A DNA stretch of 64,000 nt from Deferribacteres bacterium (GTDB taxonomy: Bacteria; Zhuqueibacterota; Zhuqueibacteria; Zhuqueibacterales; Geothermadaptataceae). Below are positions 53,036 through 60,898 of this stretch, piece after piece; within the stretch, counting starts at the first letter, position 1; each line of letters opens with the position of its first letter. The stretch spans positions 62,001 through 126,000 of the forward strand of contig JACKDF010000003.1 in NCBI GenBank assembly GCA_020633655.1, in the 5' to 3' direction. Position numbers and translations under genes: made by a program. The notes beneath the pieces were generated by a model, which was given only the letters and a program-made list of their open reading frames with translations, ran no database searches and had not been told where the DNA came from.

Positions 53036-54703
53036 TTAGGTTCGTTTTTTATTCAACAAAATCTGGTTGTTCTTCGCACGGCTCTCACCAATACTGCTCA
53101 CCTCAATCGCTGGTTCAACCTGGATGGGGCAGGCGTGCTCACAAGCTCCACAACCGATGCAGCGAGCGGGATCCACATGAGGGCGTTGCACTATTTTAGA
53201 AACGCCATTGCTGTCGATTACTTCAGCTTCCTGTAAATAAATAGCTTTTGGTGAGGTCGGGCACCATTCCTCACACACAATGCAGGGTTTTGCCATCGCC
53301 CAGGGTAAACAGCGACCACGATCATAAAATGCTGTTCCCAGCTTGATCGGATCGGCAACCAGTTGTCCATCCGCATCCATTCCCATTTTTTCATTTTGGG
53401 TAATTTCCCAGATAGCACCCGTGGGACAAACCTGACCACAAAGTACACAACTGGGTTCGCAATACCCGATTTGTGGAACAAGGCGAGGACTCCAAATTCC
53501 TTCGAGACCTGCTTCCATAAATGTGGGATGCAAAGCATTATTGGGACACACTTTCATACATTCACCACAACGTATACAGCGTTCAAGAAAATGCTTTTCA
53601 TCCAGAGAGCCAGGTGGACGAATCAATTTTTTATTCGGTGCTGCATCGAGACTCGTTGAACTTCGGAGAAGTGGTATGGCCAGTGCACCAGTTGCAAGAC
53701 TCGTGACAACCTTTCTGCGTTTTAAATCTGGTTCTACAATTGTTGTATGTGTTTTGGGAAAAAATTTAAACTCAAATTCGTTGTCGGGACAAGAGGGAGC
53801 GCAATTAAAACACAGATGGCATTCACTTTTGCGCCATTTAAGCCCAATTTTGGGATCATCACCGCCTTGACAGTGTAGCTGGCACAGATTGCAATCATTG
53901 CATTTAAGAGATTTCTTTTCCAAACCAAAAATTGACCAGCGGGATAATAAACCGAGTAGTGCACCAAGCGGGCAAAGTGCGCGACACCAGAAACGGGTAA
54001 TACGAAGGTTCAGTACCATGAGAGTTACAAAGATAAGTCCTACAAAAACAGCTTGTTGAAAATGAACAAGCTTAAAACTCATAATCGAATTTTTAAGAAC
54101 ATATTGCAATCCATCAGCGGATGCTTGCAACACGGCTATTTCCGATTTATACAGACCTTCCAAAACGGCATTCAAAGCATAATTTATCGTGGGCAGTACG
54201 GCAATGGCAAAGGATCGCACTGTCAAAGAAATGGGATCAACAATACCCGCAATCTGGCTTCCAAATAAAGCTGCAACTAAAATCACGATGAGAATATAGT
54301 ACTTTGTCGCTTGCCATTTTTTATAACGATTTGATTCAATTCTTTGCTTGCCTCGTTTGCTTTCTGATTTTAATGAGCCGAAGAAATGATTCAAAGAACC
54401 CAAAGGACACATCCAGCCACAAAAGAAACGTCCGAGAAAGAAGGTTGGAATGATTATAATCAGGCTGATGATTAAACTACCGTACAACGCATGAGCGGAC
54501 AAAACATTGGAAATGGCAACCAACGGACTCGCTCCCAAAAAGAGTGCAACAGGGTAGGGTAGACTGATTTCTGTTTCGCTGCTATCAAATGCTCCACGAA
54601 ATTCCGTATTAATAAGTAAAAACAAAAACAGCACGAAAAAGAAAATTTGCGATGTCCTGCGAACTTTAACAAGGGTTTGCATTTTCATACGATTGGCTCT
54701 CAC
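53036..54703 (-). CDS. NapH/NapG-like membrane polyferredoxin fusion
   Basis: The N-terminal half is an integral membrane domain of NapH/NosR type: several hydrophobic segments, with paired motifs FCGWMCPLGS and WCRALCPLGA. After them are CNDCNLCQLHC and CHLCFNCAPSC, then an apparent second signal-like segment RKVVTSLATGALAIPLL, followed by a NapG/MauM-like ferredoxin part with CIRCGECMKVCP, CVLCGQVCP, CIVCEEWCP and CIGCGACEHACP. At least six iron-sulfur sites are suggested. Length 555 residues implies fusion of the two normally separate proteins. It would pass electrons between quinol and periplasmic partners. It overlaps the DUF362 gene by 4 bases. Confidence 0.85.
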   Translation of the reverse strand: MRANRMKMQTLVKVRRTSQIFFFVLFLFLLINTEFRGAFDSSETEISLPYPVALFLGASPLVAISNVLSAHALYGSLIISLIIIIPTFFLGRFFCGWMCPLGSLNHFFGSLKSESKRGKQRIESNRYKKWQATKYYILIVILVAALFGSQIAGIVDPISLTVRSFAIAVLPTINYALNAVLEGLYKSEIAVLQASADGLQYVLKNSIMSFKLVHFQQAVFVGLIFVTLMVLNLRITRFWCRALCPLGALLGLLSRWSIFGLEKKSLKCNDCNLCQLHCQGGDDPKIGLKWRKSECHLCFNCAPSCPDNEFEFKFFPKTHTTIVEPDLKRRKVVTSLATGALAIPLLRSSTSLDAAPNKKLIRPPGSLDEKHFLERCIRCGECMKVCPNNALHPTFMEAGLEGIWSPRLVPQIGYCEPSCVLCGQVCPTGAIWEITQNEKMGMDADGQLVADPIKLGTAFYDRGRCLPWAMAKPCIVCEEWCPTSPKAIYLQEAEVIDSNGVSKIVQRPHVDPARCIGCGACEHACPIQVEPAIEVSSIGESRAKNNQILLNKKRT

Positions 54704-55683
54704 ACTTCGATATGTTTTGATCTTACTTCATCGAAATACATATTGCCGAGTTTACGCTCGTGCGCAAGGTTAACAAATTTCACCTGCATGGGACTCAAAC
54801 CAAAAAATGCACTGGCGGCATAGGAGTCCACTGCCACAGGATCAGTCGATGCAATAATGGTGTTGTTTAAACGTACATCAACGACATTCCCACCAGTGGG
54901 GCCATTTCGTTGCAAAACCCGAAAACCATCAAGGATGGTGAGTGTTGGCTTCATAAGTTCAGCCAGATCCGTTATGCTTTCATTTATTTTTTGATGCAAT
55001 TGATTTCTTTTGCCCCCAAGCACGCCAAACCAATTTTTCATCCCCAGAGTAACACCCGTGAGATTGTGATGTTTAGCGATTGGCATATTGATTACTTTAT
55101 CCGCGTAGAGAAAAGGTTCAAATAGAGGCCACTCCGTAAGCACCTGACCATTTATAGCCAACTCATGAAATTTGTGTTTTTCCGGAAAAATGATTTTTGC
55201 ACCTGCTGCACTTGCAGCTTCCGCTATGCCACTGCGTTGGTAGCATCGACGCGGTTCATGGCAGCTGACATCCGTTACGATAACCTGAGATGCACCTGCC
55301 TGTTTGCACAATTCAACTACAGCAGCTACTGCGCCAGGATTGGTATTGGCCGCTTGTTCTGGTGTACGATCCCAGGCCATGTTGGGCTTAATAACGACAA
55401 TATCACCGGAAGCAATGAATCGATTTATTCCTCCCAATTCAAGAAGTGCCCGTTTGACCATCGCTCTTGGATCTCCGCCTTTTGCGATCACCATTTCCGG
55501 CAGATTTGGATCCGATGGGATAACGATGCGATCCTTCATGGATACAGCAATCGATTCTTCTGGCTTGGCACTTCGATTTTTTAACCAGAATCCCATGCCC
55601 GCTGTAGCCACACTTAATCCACCAAGCCGTGCGCCTGTCACAATAAAATCCCGGCGAGTTATGTTTTTTTGATTGTCCGGCAT
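54700..55683 (-). CDS. DUF362 family protein with Tat-type signal
   Basis: The N-terminus NITRRDFIVTGARLGGLSVATAGMGF is a twin-arginine signal, so the protein is exported folded, probably with a cofactor. The rest matches DUF362: KGGDPRAMVKRALLELGGI, VVIKPNMAWD, NTNPGAVAAVVELCKQAGASQVIVTD, and NMPIAKHHNLTGVTLGMKNWFGVLGG. Many DUF362 proteins carry ferredoxin domains; this one lacks the usual cysteine clusters. Function unknown. It overlaps the polyferredoxin gene and lies in the same operon as the DUF6599 and aldo/keto reductase genes. Confidence 0.85.
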   Translation of the reverse strand: MPDNQKNITRRDFIVTGARLGGLSVATAGMGFWLKNRSAKPEESIAVSMKDRIVIPSDPNLPEMVIAKGGDPRAMVKRALLELGGINRFIASGDIVVIKPNMAWDRTPEQAANTNPGAVAAVVELCKQAGASQVIVTDVSCHEPRRCYQRSGIAEAASAAGAKIIFPEKHKFHELAINGQVLTEWPLFEPFLYADKVINMPIAKHHNLTGVTLGMKNWFGVLGGKRNQLHQKINESITDLAELMKPTLTILDGFRVLQRNGPTGGNVVDVRLNNTIIASTDPVAVDSYAASAFFGLSPMQVKFVNLAHERKLGNMYFDEVRSKHIEV

Positions 55684-55778
55684 AAACTTTAATCCCTTTT
55701 CAAGAAATCAACCGTTTGCCAAATGATAATAATCTGTTGATTGGAAAAAGTTGTTATTATGATGCATTTTTTAAGAAC

Positions 55779-56672
55779 TCAATTTTGATGAGGCAAATGG
55801 TGTTGAATAGCTTCGGCTACTGCTTGGCAATTTTCCGGATTTTCAGTTGCTGTTGCTCCATACAGCCAGTTTCCATCAATTCCTGCCCAAACATAACCAC
55901 CGTATTTGTAGAAGGAGGTAAAGGAAGTGCCATTATCCTGCAAATCAACTCCTTTAAAAGTCTTTTGCGAATCACGGTAGATTTCCAGGTATTTTTGCGC
56001 ATCGGTTTCCGTAGCGCATTTCACAGCAAATCCTTTTACATTGGATTCATTCAAAGAGTAACCGGCTTCAATGCCTCCAGGCAATTCATTTAGTCCGAGA
56101 AATCCATCTGCAATGTATTTTTGTGAATGATCAAGTTGGTTTTCTTTTGGCAGCCATGATAGTTGTTCGGGCTGGATACAAGCAGGTATATTCTTTGACA
56201 AACTCATTGCCACATTTTGCATAAATTCTTCAGCACCATCAAAGGGTGACGGGCAATTCATCTCTATCTGGTAGCGGTCTTGCCAAAAACGAAGCTGTTG
56301 TGATGACTGAATTGATTCACAACCGATTTCTCCATAAGTATAATCCGGGTGAGTCATTGAAGAATAAACCCCATAAGCGCCTAACGCTGAGCCCATATCA
56401 TAAATATCGATGACGATGGTTTGGTCAGAACGAGATGAATTTTCATAGGAGGTACTCACTAGTTGAACAAATCCGTATGGAAAATACAATTCGCTATTCC
56501 CATTTATATAATCGAAAAGATTTGCTTCGGTGTACACTTTAGGGGTTTCACTTATTTTCCATCCATTGATTTCAGGTAGAAGCTGCGTTGTTTTGTTTGA
56601 ACTTGCATCATTTTTTGTACATCCAAGAGTAAGAAGGAAGAGCAGTAGATAGAGAATCCCGTATTTTCGCAT
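55779..56672 (-). CDS. DUF6599 lipoprotein
   Basis: The N-terminus MRKYGILYLLLFLLTLGCTKN is a lipoprotein signal with Cys about residue 18. The domain INGWKISETPKVYTEANLFDYINGNSELYFPYGF and the pair of IDIYDMGSALGAYGVYSS matches DUF6599, a family of unknown function found in Calditrichota, Acidobacteria and similar groups. The frame opens at 56687, but ATG 56672 after GAGGAAATA is preferred, giving 297 residues. It sits between the aldo/keto reductase and the DUF362 gene on one transcript. Confidence 0.78.
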   Translation of the reverse strand: MRKYGILYLLLFLLTLGCTKNDASSNKTTQLLPEINGWKISETPKVYTEANLFDYINGNSELYFPYGFVQLVSTSYENSSRSDQTIVIDIYDMGSALGAYGVYSSMTHPDYTYGEIGCESIQSSQQLRFWQDRYQIEMNCPSPFDGAEEFMQNVAMSLSKNIPACIQPEQLSWLPKENQLDHSQKYIADGFLGLNELPGGIEAGYSLNESNVKGFAVKCATETDAQKYLEIYRDSQKTFKGVDLQDNGTSFTSFYKYGGYVWAGIDGNWLYGATATENPENCQAVAEAIQHHLPHQN

Positions 56673-56679
56673 TATTTCC

Positions 56680-57843
56680 TCAAACAAGTATGGGGTTAAA
56701 AAGATCTCGAGCTTTTTTTAATCTTGAAGGAATATCGAGTCCGCTTGTGCAAGTCACTGTACAGGTTTCACAATCAATACAAGCATTTACAGCATGTTCC
56801 TTGTTTATGTCCCTGTATGTTTCAAAAGCCAAATTGTAATCACGATACCCTTCAGCATACATCAGACAACGGTTTACATCCTGTACTGGGACATGATGAG
56901 AACACTGACTATCGCAGGAGCCACAAAAATTACAAATGTCTTTTGCAAAGATATCCCCATATAATTGCAGTGTTTTTTGATCAATTGCACCAAATTTACT
57001 GCGCATCGTTCCTACATTTTCATCCACATGAGCGAAGGCGACCATACTCGGAATTGTAGTATGCACGTTTGGATTTTGCAATACCCAACGCAAAGCTGCC
57101 TGGTGTGGGCTCAGATTTTTAAACTCTTCACTTTCATATCCACCTTGCTGCGTCTTCATTGCAATGATTCCCATACCAGCCTTGGCTGCTTTGTTGATCA
57201 CCTCACCAATCTCCTTCTCGGATTTATAGCTGTAGGTTACGAGGACCGTATCATAAAAACCAGTTTCGAGTCCGGCTTCTATAACTTCAACCTGATTTTT
57301 ATGGGTAGTAAATCCGACAAATCGTACCAGACCGCGTTTGCGCAATTTATCCAACGCGTTCATGGCCTCATCATTCTTAGGTTGCTCACCTTCTTTTAAG
57401 CTGTGTAATTGAATAACATCAATTACATCGGTTTGTAGATTTTTCAGGCTACTTTCAACGGATTCAACCATCGTTTTTTCATCAGCGATGTGTAATTTGG
57501 TAGCGATAACGACTTCTTTGCGGCGAGTTTTTAGAACAGTCCCAACGATAGGTTCATTGTTGCCATTCATATAGCAGTGAGCAGTATCAAAATAGTTGAC
57601 ACCATTGTCAATGGCATAGTGTATTACATTTGGATCAGTTGTGCGCATCGTACCCATACCAATTGCGGAAACCTTTAATCCCGTCTTCCCAAGAGTACGG
57701 AATTCCATTTTTATTGGGGATTGCTCCTGTGTAGGGCTTTGCTGGGATGCGGATAGGGGGAGAGGTAGAATACCGACTGTACTGCCGGCAAGTGCGGTTC
57801 GTAAAAAATCACGCCTATTGATTCCCGGTTGATTCTTCATCAT
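56680..57843 (-). CDS. Aldo/keto reductase with C-terminal ferredoxin domain and Tat signal
   Basis: A twin-arginine signal (NRRDFLRTALAGSTVGILP) is followed by an aldo/keto reductase barrel: MEFRTLGKTGLKVSAIGMGTMRT, YFDTAHCYMNG with catalytic Asp and Tyr, the Lys in ATKLHI and the His in IQLHSL. The C-terminus has two cysteine motifs, CNFCGSCDSQC and CIDCETCTVTC, so 4Fe-4S clusters are likely. The gene is the first of a four-gene redox operon. A strong intrinsic terminator (57885-57916) ends just 42 bases before its ATG, and AGGAGACT is the ribosome site. Substrate unknown; export with clusters is unusual for this superfamily but seen in this subgroup. Confidence 0.87.
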   Translation of the reverse strand: MMKNQPGINRRDFLRTALAGSTVGILPLPLSASQQSPTQEQSPIKMEFRTLGKTGLKVSAIGMGTMRTTDPNVIHYAIDNGVNYFDTAHCYMNGNNEPIVGTVLKTRRKEVVIATKLHIADEKTMVESVESSLKNLQTDVIDVIQLHSLKEGEQPKNDEAMNALDKLRKRGLVRFVGFTTHKNQVEVIEAGLETGFYDTVLVTYSYKSEKEIGEVINKAAKAGMGIIAMKTQQGGYESEEFKNLSPHQAALRWVLQNPNVHTTIPSMVAFAHVDENVGTMRSKFGAIDQKTLQLYGDIFAKDICNFCGSCDSQCSHHVPVQDVNRCLMYAEGYRDYNLAFETYRDINKEHAVNACIDCETCTVTCTSGLDIPSRLKKARDLFNPILV

Positions 57844-57884
57844 AGTCTCCTGCAGAATAAAATACGAGAAATGGATATGGAGTT

Positions 57885-57916
57885 AAAAAAAAGACCCCGC
57901 TTTGGAAACGGGGTCT
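57885..57916 (-). terminator. Intrinsic terminator at the end of the structured RNA
   Basis: On the minus strand an 8-bp stem (57892-57899 with 57909-57916, core GACCCCG/CGGGGTC) with a 9-base loop is followed by eight T. It is the strongest terminator in the window. It lies between the leader RNA and the aldo/keto reductase start, so readthrough would be needed for the operon unless another promoter exists in the 42 bases. Confidence 0.88.
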
Positions 57917-58070
57917 CAACTTCTTGGAGCATCTGCAAATCTGGTGCTAACAGATTCGAACAGAGGCTCCTATTAATATTCGACTATGAATAGGATCACC
58001 TCTCTTTCTCAGGGGACCATATTCGCACCAGGAAAGTCCCTGGTAAAATTCCTGGTGCAGCATGAAATGT
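57885..58070 (-). ncRNA. Structured RNA upstream of the redox operon (attenuator/riboswitch-like or small RNA)
   Basis: About 186 bases between a good sigma70 promoter and a strong terminator contain no open frame but much pairing. Helix 1 is a perfect 10-bp stem (58025-58034 with 58049-58058). Its loop carries a second copy of the ACCAGG element, and a third GCACCAG (57941-57947 on the minus strand) could also pair with the same CTGGTGC strand. Helix 2 (57962-57966 with 57999-58003 plus 57969-57974 with 57989-57994) and helix 3 (57926-57930 with 57966-57970, inner stem near 57950) share bases, so they exclude one another. I recognise no known riboswitch, 6S, SRP or tmRNA consensus with confidence; a short GTCCCCTGAG run recalls 6S RNA. 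Confidence 0.6.
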
Positions 58071-58076
58071 TAGTCT

Positions 58077-58105
58077 AAAATATTCAGAGGTTTTCAGAAT
58101 GTCAA
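58077..58105 (-). promoter_or_regulatory. Sigma70-type promoter of the structured RNA
   Basis: Minus strand TTGACA (58100-58105) and TATTTT (58077-58082) are separated by exactly 17 bases, a near-ideal promoter, with a start expected near 58070. It lies 60 bases after the cytochrome gene stop. It would drive the RNA and, by readthrough, the aldo/keto reductase operon. Confidence 0.7.
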
Positions 58106-58164
58106 GAAAAAATATCAATCAACACTTCCTAAAACCTTTCTTAGCCTCAAGCAATTATAAAAAA

Positions 58165-58674
58165 TTATTGTTCGTTTTGATAAATGGGTACTGCAGGAAT
58201 ATTTTTCTCATGACCTTCTTTTGCAATCAAGCGCAGGTATTCCAGTACTTCTTTTGCCTCATCGACTGTTAAATTCATGTTTGTCATTGGTGTCTTGTAT
58301 TCCGCTAACATTTTTTGTCCTGTTGGATGACTTTTGGTCATCTCATCCGGATTTAATATCATGTTGAGTATATATTCCGGAGTACGACGGTCAGCTGTAT
58401 AGCGCTGTGAAGGACCGATGAAACGTTCATCAAGTTTATGGCAGAGGGCGCATTTTACAGTAAAAGTCGCTTCACCTTTTTTGGCTGCTTCTGCATCAAT
58501 TTCACCCATTTGCATCTTTTCTTTAATTGGACCAATGCCATTTTCCATTTCAAAATCAGTCAGACCACCTGGATTTGCAGGTTTTTCTGTTGTTTTGTCA
58601 GCAGATTTATCACCACCACATGCGATCAAAAAAGCAAGAAGTATGATACCAGGCAGGGTTTTGAATAATTTCAT
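58165..58674 (-). CDS. Lipoprotein c-type cytochrome
   Basis: A short lipoprotein signal (MKLFKTLPGIILLAFLIACGG, Cys19) is followed by an acidic linker and one class I cytochrome c domain. The heme motif CALCH is at residues 75-79, and Met130 in KTPMTNMN is the likely distal ligand. It would carry single electrons in the periplasm, tethered to a membrane. It is upstream of the structured RNA and the redox operon on the same strand, which suggests a shared electron-transfer role; a separate promoter lies between them. Confidence 0.9.
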   Translation of the reverse strand: MKLFKTLPGIILLAFLIACGGDKSADKTTEKPANPGGLTDFEMENGIGPIKEKMQMGEIDAEAAKKGEATFTVKCALCHKLDERFIGPSQRYTADRRTPEYILNMILNPDEMTKSHPTGQKMLAEYKTPMTNMNLTVDEAKEVLEYLRLIAKEGHEKNIPAVPIYQNEQ

Positions 58675-58767
58675 TTGTGTCTCCTAAATGAGGATTTTAC
58701 ATCAACTTTCTACTTTTAAAAATACTTAACGAGGGAAAGTTTATTAAACTTTTCATATCGATGCAAT

Positions 58768-58806
58768 AAAAAAAATCCAGCATTGAATCTTATTCGATGC
58801 TGGATT
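58768..58806 (-). terminator. Intrinsic terminator of the small barrel gene
   Basis: On the minus strand, an A/T-GC stem (arms around AATCCAGCAT and ATGCTGGATT, 58774-58806, with an inner GAAT/ATTC pair) is followed by eight T at 58768-58775. It lies about 62 bases past the stop of the gene at 58868. Confidence 0.8.
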
Positions 58807-58867
58807 TCTGGAGTGCAAACAAAATATTCTGAATGTATTTTTTTCGGAACAGTCTCGTGCCACGAAA

Positions 58868-59365
58868 TTATTTTATATATACGGTGGCTTTCACAACTGT
58901 AAATGTGCTTAATTGCAATGGTTGATAAGCATCTTTGTTTTCCAGGGTGGCACTCAATTGGCTTTCAATGCCGATCGCAAACATTGGATGTAAATAATAA
59001 TCAGCACCAAATAAGCCGCCTACGGACATCGTTGTTGTACTGTTGCCATTGTTGGGCGAATAAACTAATGCCATGAACTGTCCGCCAAAATAGGGACGAA
59101 TTCGACCTTTTTGTGTGTGCACATGTACCGCAACTCCGGGAGCCAAAGTTGAACTTACTTGATCGGTTTTCATGAAGCTAATCATCGGTACAAGAGAAAT
59201 ACCCTGGGAAACCCAAACCGGTACAGCAATGGCTGAATTCCCGGTAAAACTAGCGGAAAGCCCTACTTTTGGTTCAGGCATACGTTTTTGTTGTGCACTT
59301 GCTGTACTGAGAATAGCTGTCATTAAAAATACAATTGCGAAAAGCGAAATCAGTTTTTTCTGCAT
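58868..59365 (-). CDS. Small outer-membrane beta-barrel protein
   Basis: This 165-residue protein has a signal peptide (MQKKLISLFAIVFLMTAILSTASAQ) and alternating strands with aromatic and glycine residues (KVGLSASFTGNSAIAVPVWVSQGISLVPMISF, GRIRPYFGGQFMALVY, ADYYLHPMFAIGIESQLSAT), ending VKATVYIK, consistent with a small outer-membrane beta-barrel. Its precise family is unclear. The frame opens at 59404, but GGAGATTTCCA before ATG 59365 and the signal peptide set the start. A palindromic operator candidate lies 31 bases upstream (59396-59415), and a terminator follows the stop, so it is a single-gene unit. Confidence 0.75.
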   Translation of the reverse strand: MQKKLISLFAIVFLMTAILSTASAQQKRMPEPKVGLSASFTGNSAIAVPVWVSQGISLVPMISFMKTDQVSSTLAPGVAVHVHTQKGRIRPYFGGQFMALVYSPNNGNSTTTMSVGGLFGADYYLHPMFAIGIESQLSATLENKDAYQPLQLSTFTVVKATVYIK

Positions 59366-59395
59366 TGGAAATCTCCAAAATAATAAAAAGAAATG

Positions 59396-59415
59396 AATGC
59401 GCATCCATGCGCATT
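59396..59415. promoter_or_regulatory. Palindromic operator candidate upstream of the barrel gene
   Basis: Two 9-bp inverted half-sites, AATGCGCAT and ATGCGCATT, are separated by two bases (CC) and end 31 bases before the start codon. Each half contains ATGCGCAT, itself a palindrome. Such short-spaced inverted half-sites are typical of dimeric transcription factor operators. The factor is unknown. Confidence 0.5.
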
Positions 59416-59599
59416 TGACTCATTTGTCATTGCTATATAATAAGAGCTAATAGGCTGTCTTTGCGGAAAAAAATCAAAAGTCTGCTAAATTTTACGCAAA
59501 CAACGAAAAAAAATTCGAATAAGCATTTTCGGTAATCATTTGGCGGGGGCGGGAAGGGATTGTGAATAACACAAAAATAGAATAAAAATAAGATTAAAT

Positions 59600-60601
59600 T
59601 CAAACACTGAAGTCATGTTGCATAATGATTTGTTTCAATTTCAAAAGATCAACAGGGACAGCGCCAATTTCAGCAATTACAACGCTGGCTGCAAAATTGG
59701 CAACATGTGCGGCTTCCACAATGGATGCGCCTGTGGCAAGTACTGCTGTCAATGTGCTGATAACTGTATCCCCGGCACCCGAGACATCATGCACTTTTTG
59801 TGCACGCGTGGGGATGTGAGTTGGATTATCATTCCCGTCAAGCAACAGCATACCTTCTTCACCAAGAGTTATGAGTATGTTCTGGCAATTGAGTTTATGT
59901 CGAAGTTTTATAGCTGCAGTTATGCATTCATCGACGGATCGAATAACTTGTGCAGTAGCCTCTTCGGTTTCTTTCCTGTTTGGCTTAAAAAGTGTTACGT
60001 GCTGGTACTCTAAAAAATGACTGAATTTCGGATCAACAGTTGTGAGAACGGAATGTTTGTTCGCAAGCGCAATGGTATCACGAATAAGCTTTTGAGTAAG
60101 CAAACCTTTGTTGTAGTCTTCAAAAATGAGGGCATCCAGCTCAGGTATGAAATTTTCAAGCATGGCGTAAATTGCGTTTTCAGAAACCTTTTCAATGCTT
60201 GCTCTTGATTCCCGGTCAATTCTGACAACATGCTGATTATGAGCGATTATGCGGCTCTTAATCGTTGTTGGCCGGTTCGGTTCACAGATAATCCCATCGT
60301 CCCTAAATCCCGCATCGTTGACCATATGTTTTAATAGAACACCGGCATCGTCATCACCGATAATCCCGATCGGAAACACGGTTGCTCCGAGGCTTTGGAG
60401 ATTATGGGCAACATTTGCAGCGCCACCCAGGGATGTGCTTTCGCTTTGTACATCTACAATAGGCACCGGAGCCTCCGGTGAAATACGTTGCACATTGCCC
60501 CATGTGTATTGATCGATCATCAAATCGCCTAAAACGGCTATCTTTTTGCTTTTGATTTGGGGGAGGTAGGCCAAAAGCTGCAGTTTGTCGGAATTTTGCA
60601 T
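59600..60601 (-). CDS. rfaE1: D-glycero-beta-D-manno-heptose-7-phosphate kinase
   Basis: This ribokinase-family enzyme phosphorylates heptose-7-phosphate at C1 during synthesis of ADP-heptose for lipopolysaccharide core. The family blocks are VLGDLMIDQYTWGNVQRISPEAPVPI, TSLGGAANVAHNL, VDPKFSHFLEYQHVTLFKPN and the catalytic VSGAGDTV loop, with Asp in GAGD as base. Only the kinase domain is present (333 residues); the nucleotidyltransferase domain of bifunctional HldE must be elsewhere. It is preceded by a 59-residue gene 30 bases upstream on the same strand. Confidence 0.93.
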   Translation of the reverse strand: MQNSDKLQLLAYLPQIKSKKIAVLGDLMIDQYTWGNVQRISPEAPVPIVDVQSESTSLGGAANVAHNLQSLGATVFPIGIIGDDDAGVLLKHMVNDAGFRDDGIICEPNRPTTIKSRIIAHNQHVVRIDRESRASIEKVSENAIYAMLENFIPELDALIFEDYNKGLLTQKLIRDTIALANKHSVLTTVDPKFSHFLEYQHVTLFKPNRKETEEATAQVIRSVDECITAAIKLRHKLNCQNILITLGEEGMLLLDGNDNPTHIPTRAQKVHDVSGAGDTVISTLTAVLATGASIVEAAHVANFAASVVIAEIGAVPVDLLKLKQIIMQHDFSV

Positions 60602-60631
60602 GGAATCGTCTGTTGTAAAATCGGGAAAATA

Positions 60632-60811
60632 TTATTGAGTACTTGAATAAAACTGGATTAATTGATTGGTTTCTTTTGGGGTAAGAGCGAATTTCAAACT
60701 TGCTTCGTTAACAAGTTGCATTTTGCTTAAGGAAGCATCTTCTTTCAAAGCTTCTGAAATCCATAAAACCGCTTTTCGTATATTTTGTCCTTCGGGAGTG
60801 AGACTGCTCAT
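60632..60811 (-). CDS. Small conserved-looking protein, 59 aa, upstream of rfaE1
   Basis: On the minus strand AGGAAGGAAT directly precedes an ATG (60811) and opens a 59-codon frame that starts MSSLTPEGQNIRKAVLWISE and ends IQFYSSTQ. The protein is mostly helical and soluble, with KFALTPKETNQLIQ near the C-terminus. I do not recognise the family with certainty. It ends 30 bases before rfaE1 and begins 88 bases after nhaA's stop, behind a terminator, so it and rfaE1 likely form an operon. Its small size makes it easy to miss. Confidence 0.7.
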   Translation of the reverse strand: MSSLTPEGQNIRKAVLWISEALKEDASLSKMQLVNEASLKFALTPKETNQLIQFYSSTQ

Positions 60812-60852
60812 ATTCCTTCCTGCTATCGCAAAAATGAGTTTAAAAAGGAAAG

Positions 60853-60885
60853 GTTTTGGGTCTGATTCGAAATCAGACCCAAAAC
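60853..60885 (-). terminator. Intrinsic terminator of nhaA
   Basis: A perfect 15-bp stem (60853-60867 with 60871-60885, core GGGTCTGATT) with a three-base loop lies just past the nhaA stop at 60899. On the minus strand CTTTCCTTTTTA follows, a fair U-tract. On the plus strand there is no T-run. Confidence 0.8.
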
Positions 60886-60898
60886 AAAGTAAACTTGT

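Noticed and set aside
57885..58070. Possible tRNA, TPP riboswitch or 6S RNA in the structured region
   Set aside because: GTTCGAATC looks like a T-loop but its flanks do not form a T-arm. CTGAGA recalls a TPP element but the rest of the TPP consensus is missing. GTCCCCTGAG recalls the 6S bubble, yet no long closing stem is present.
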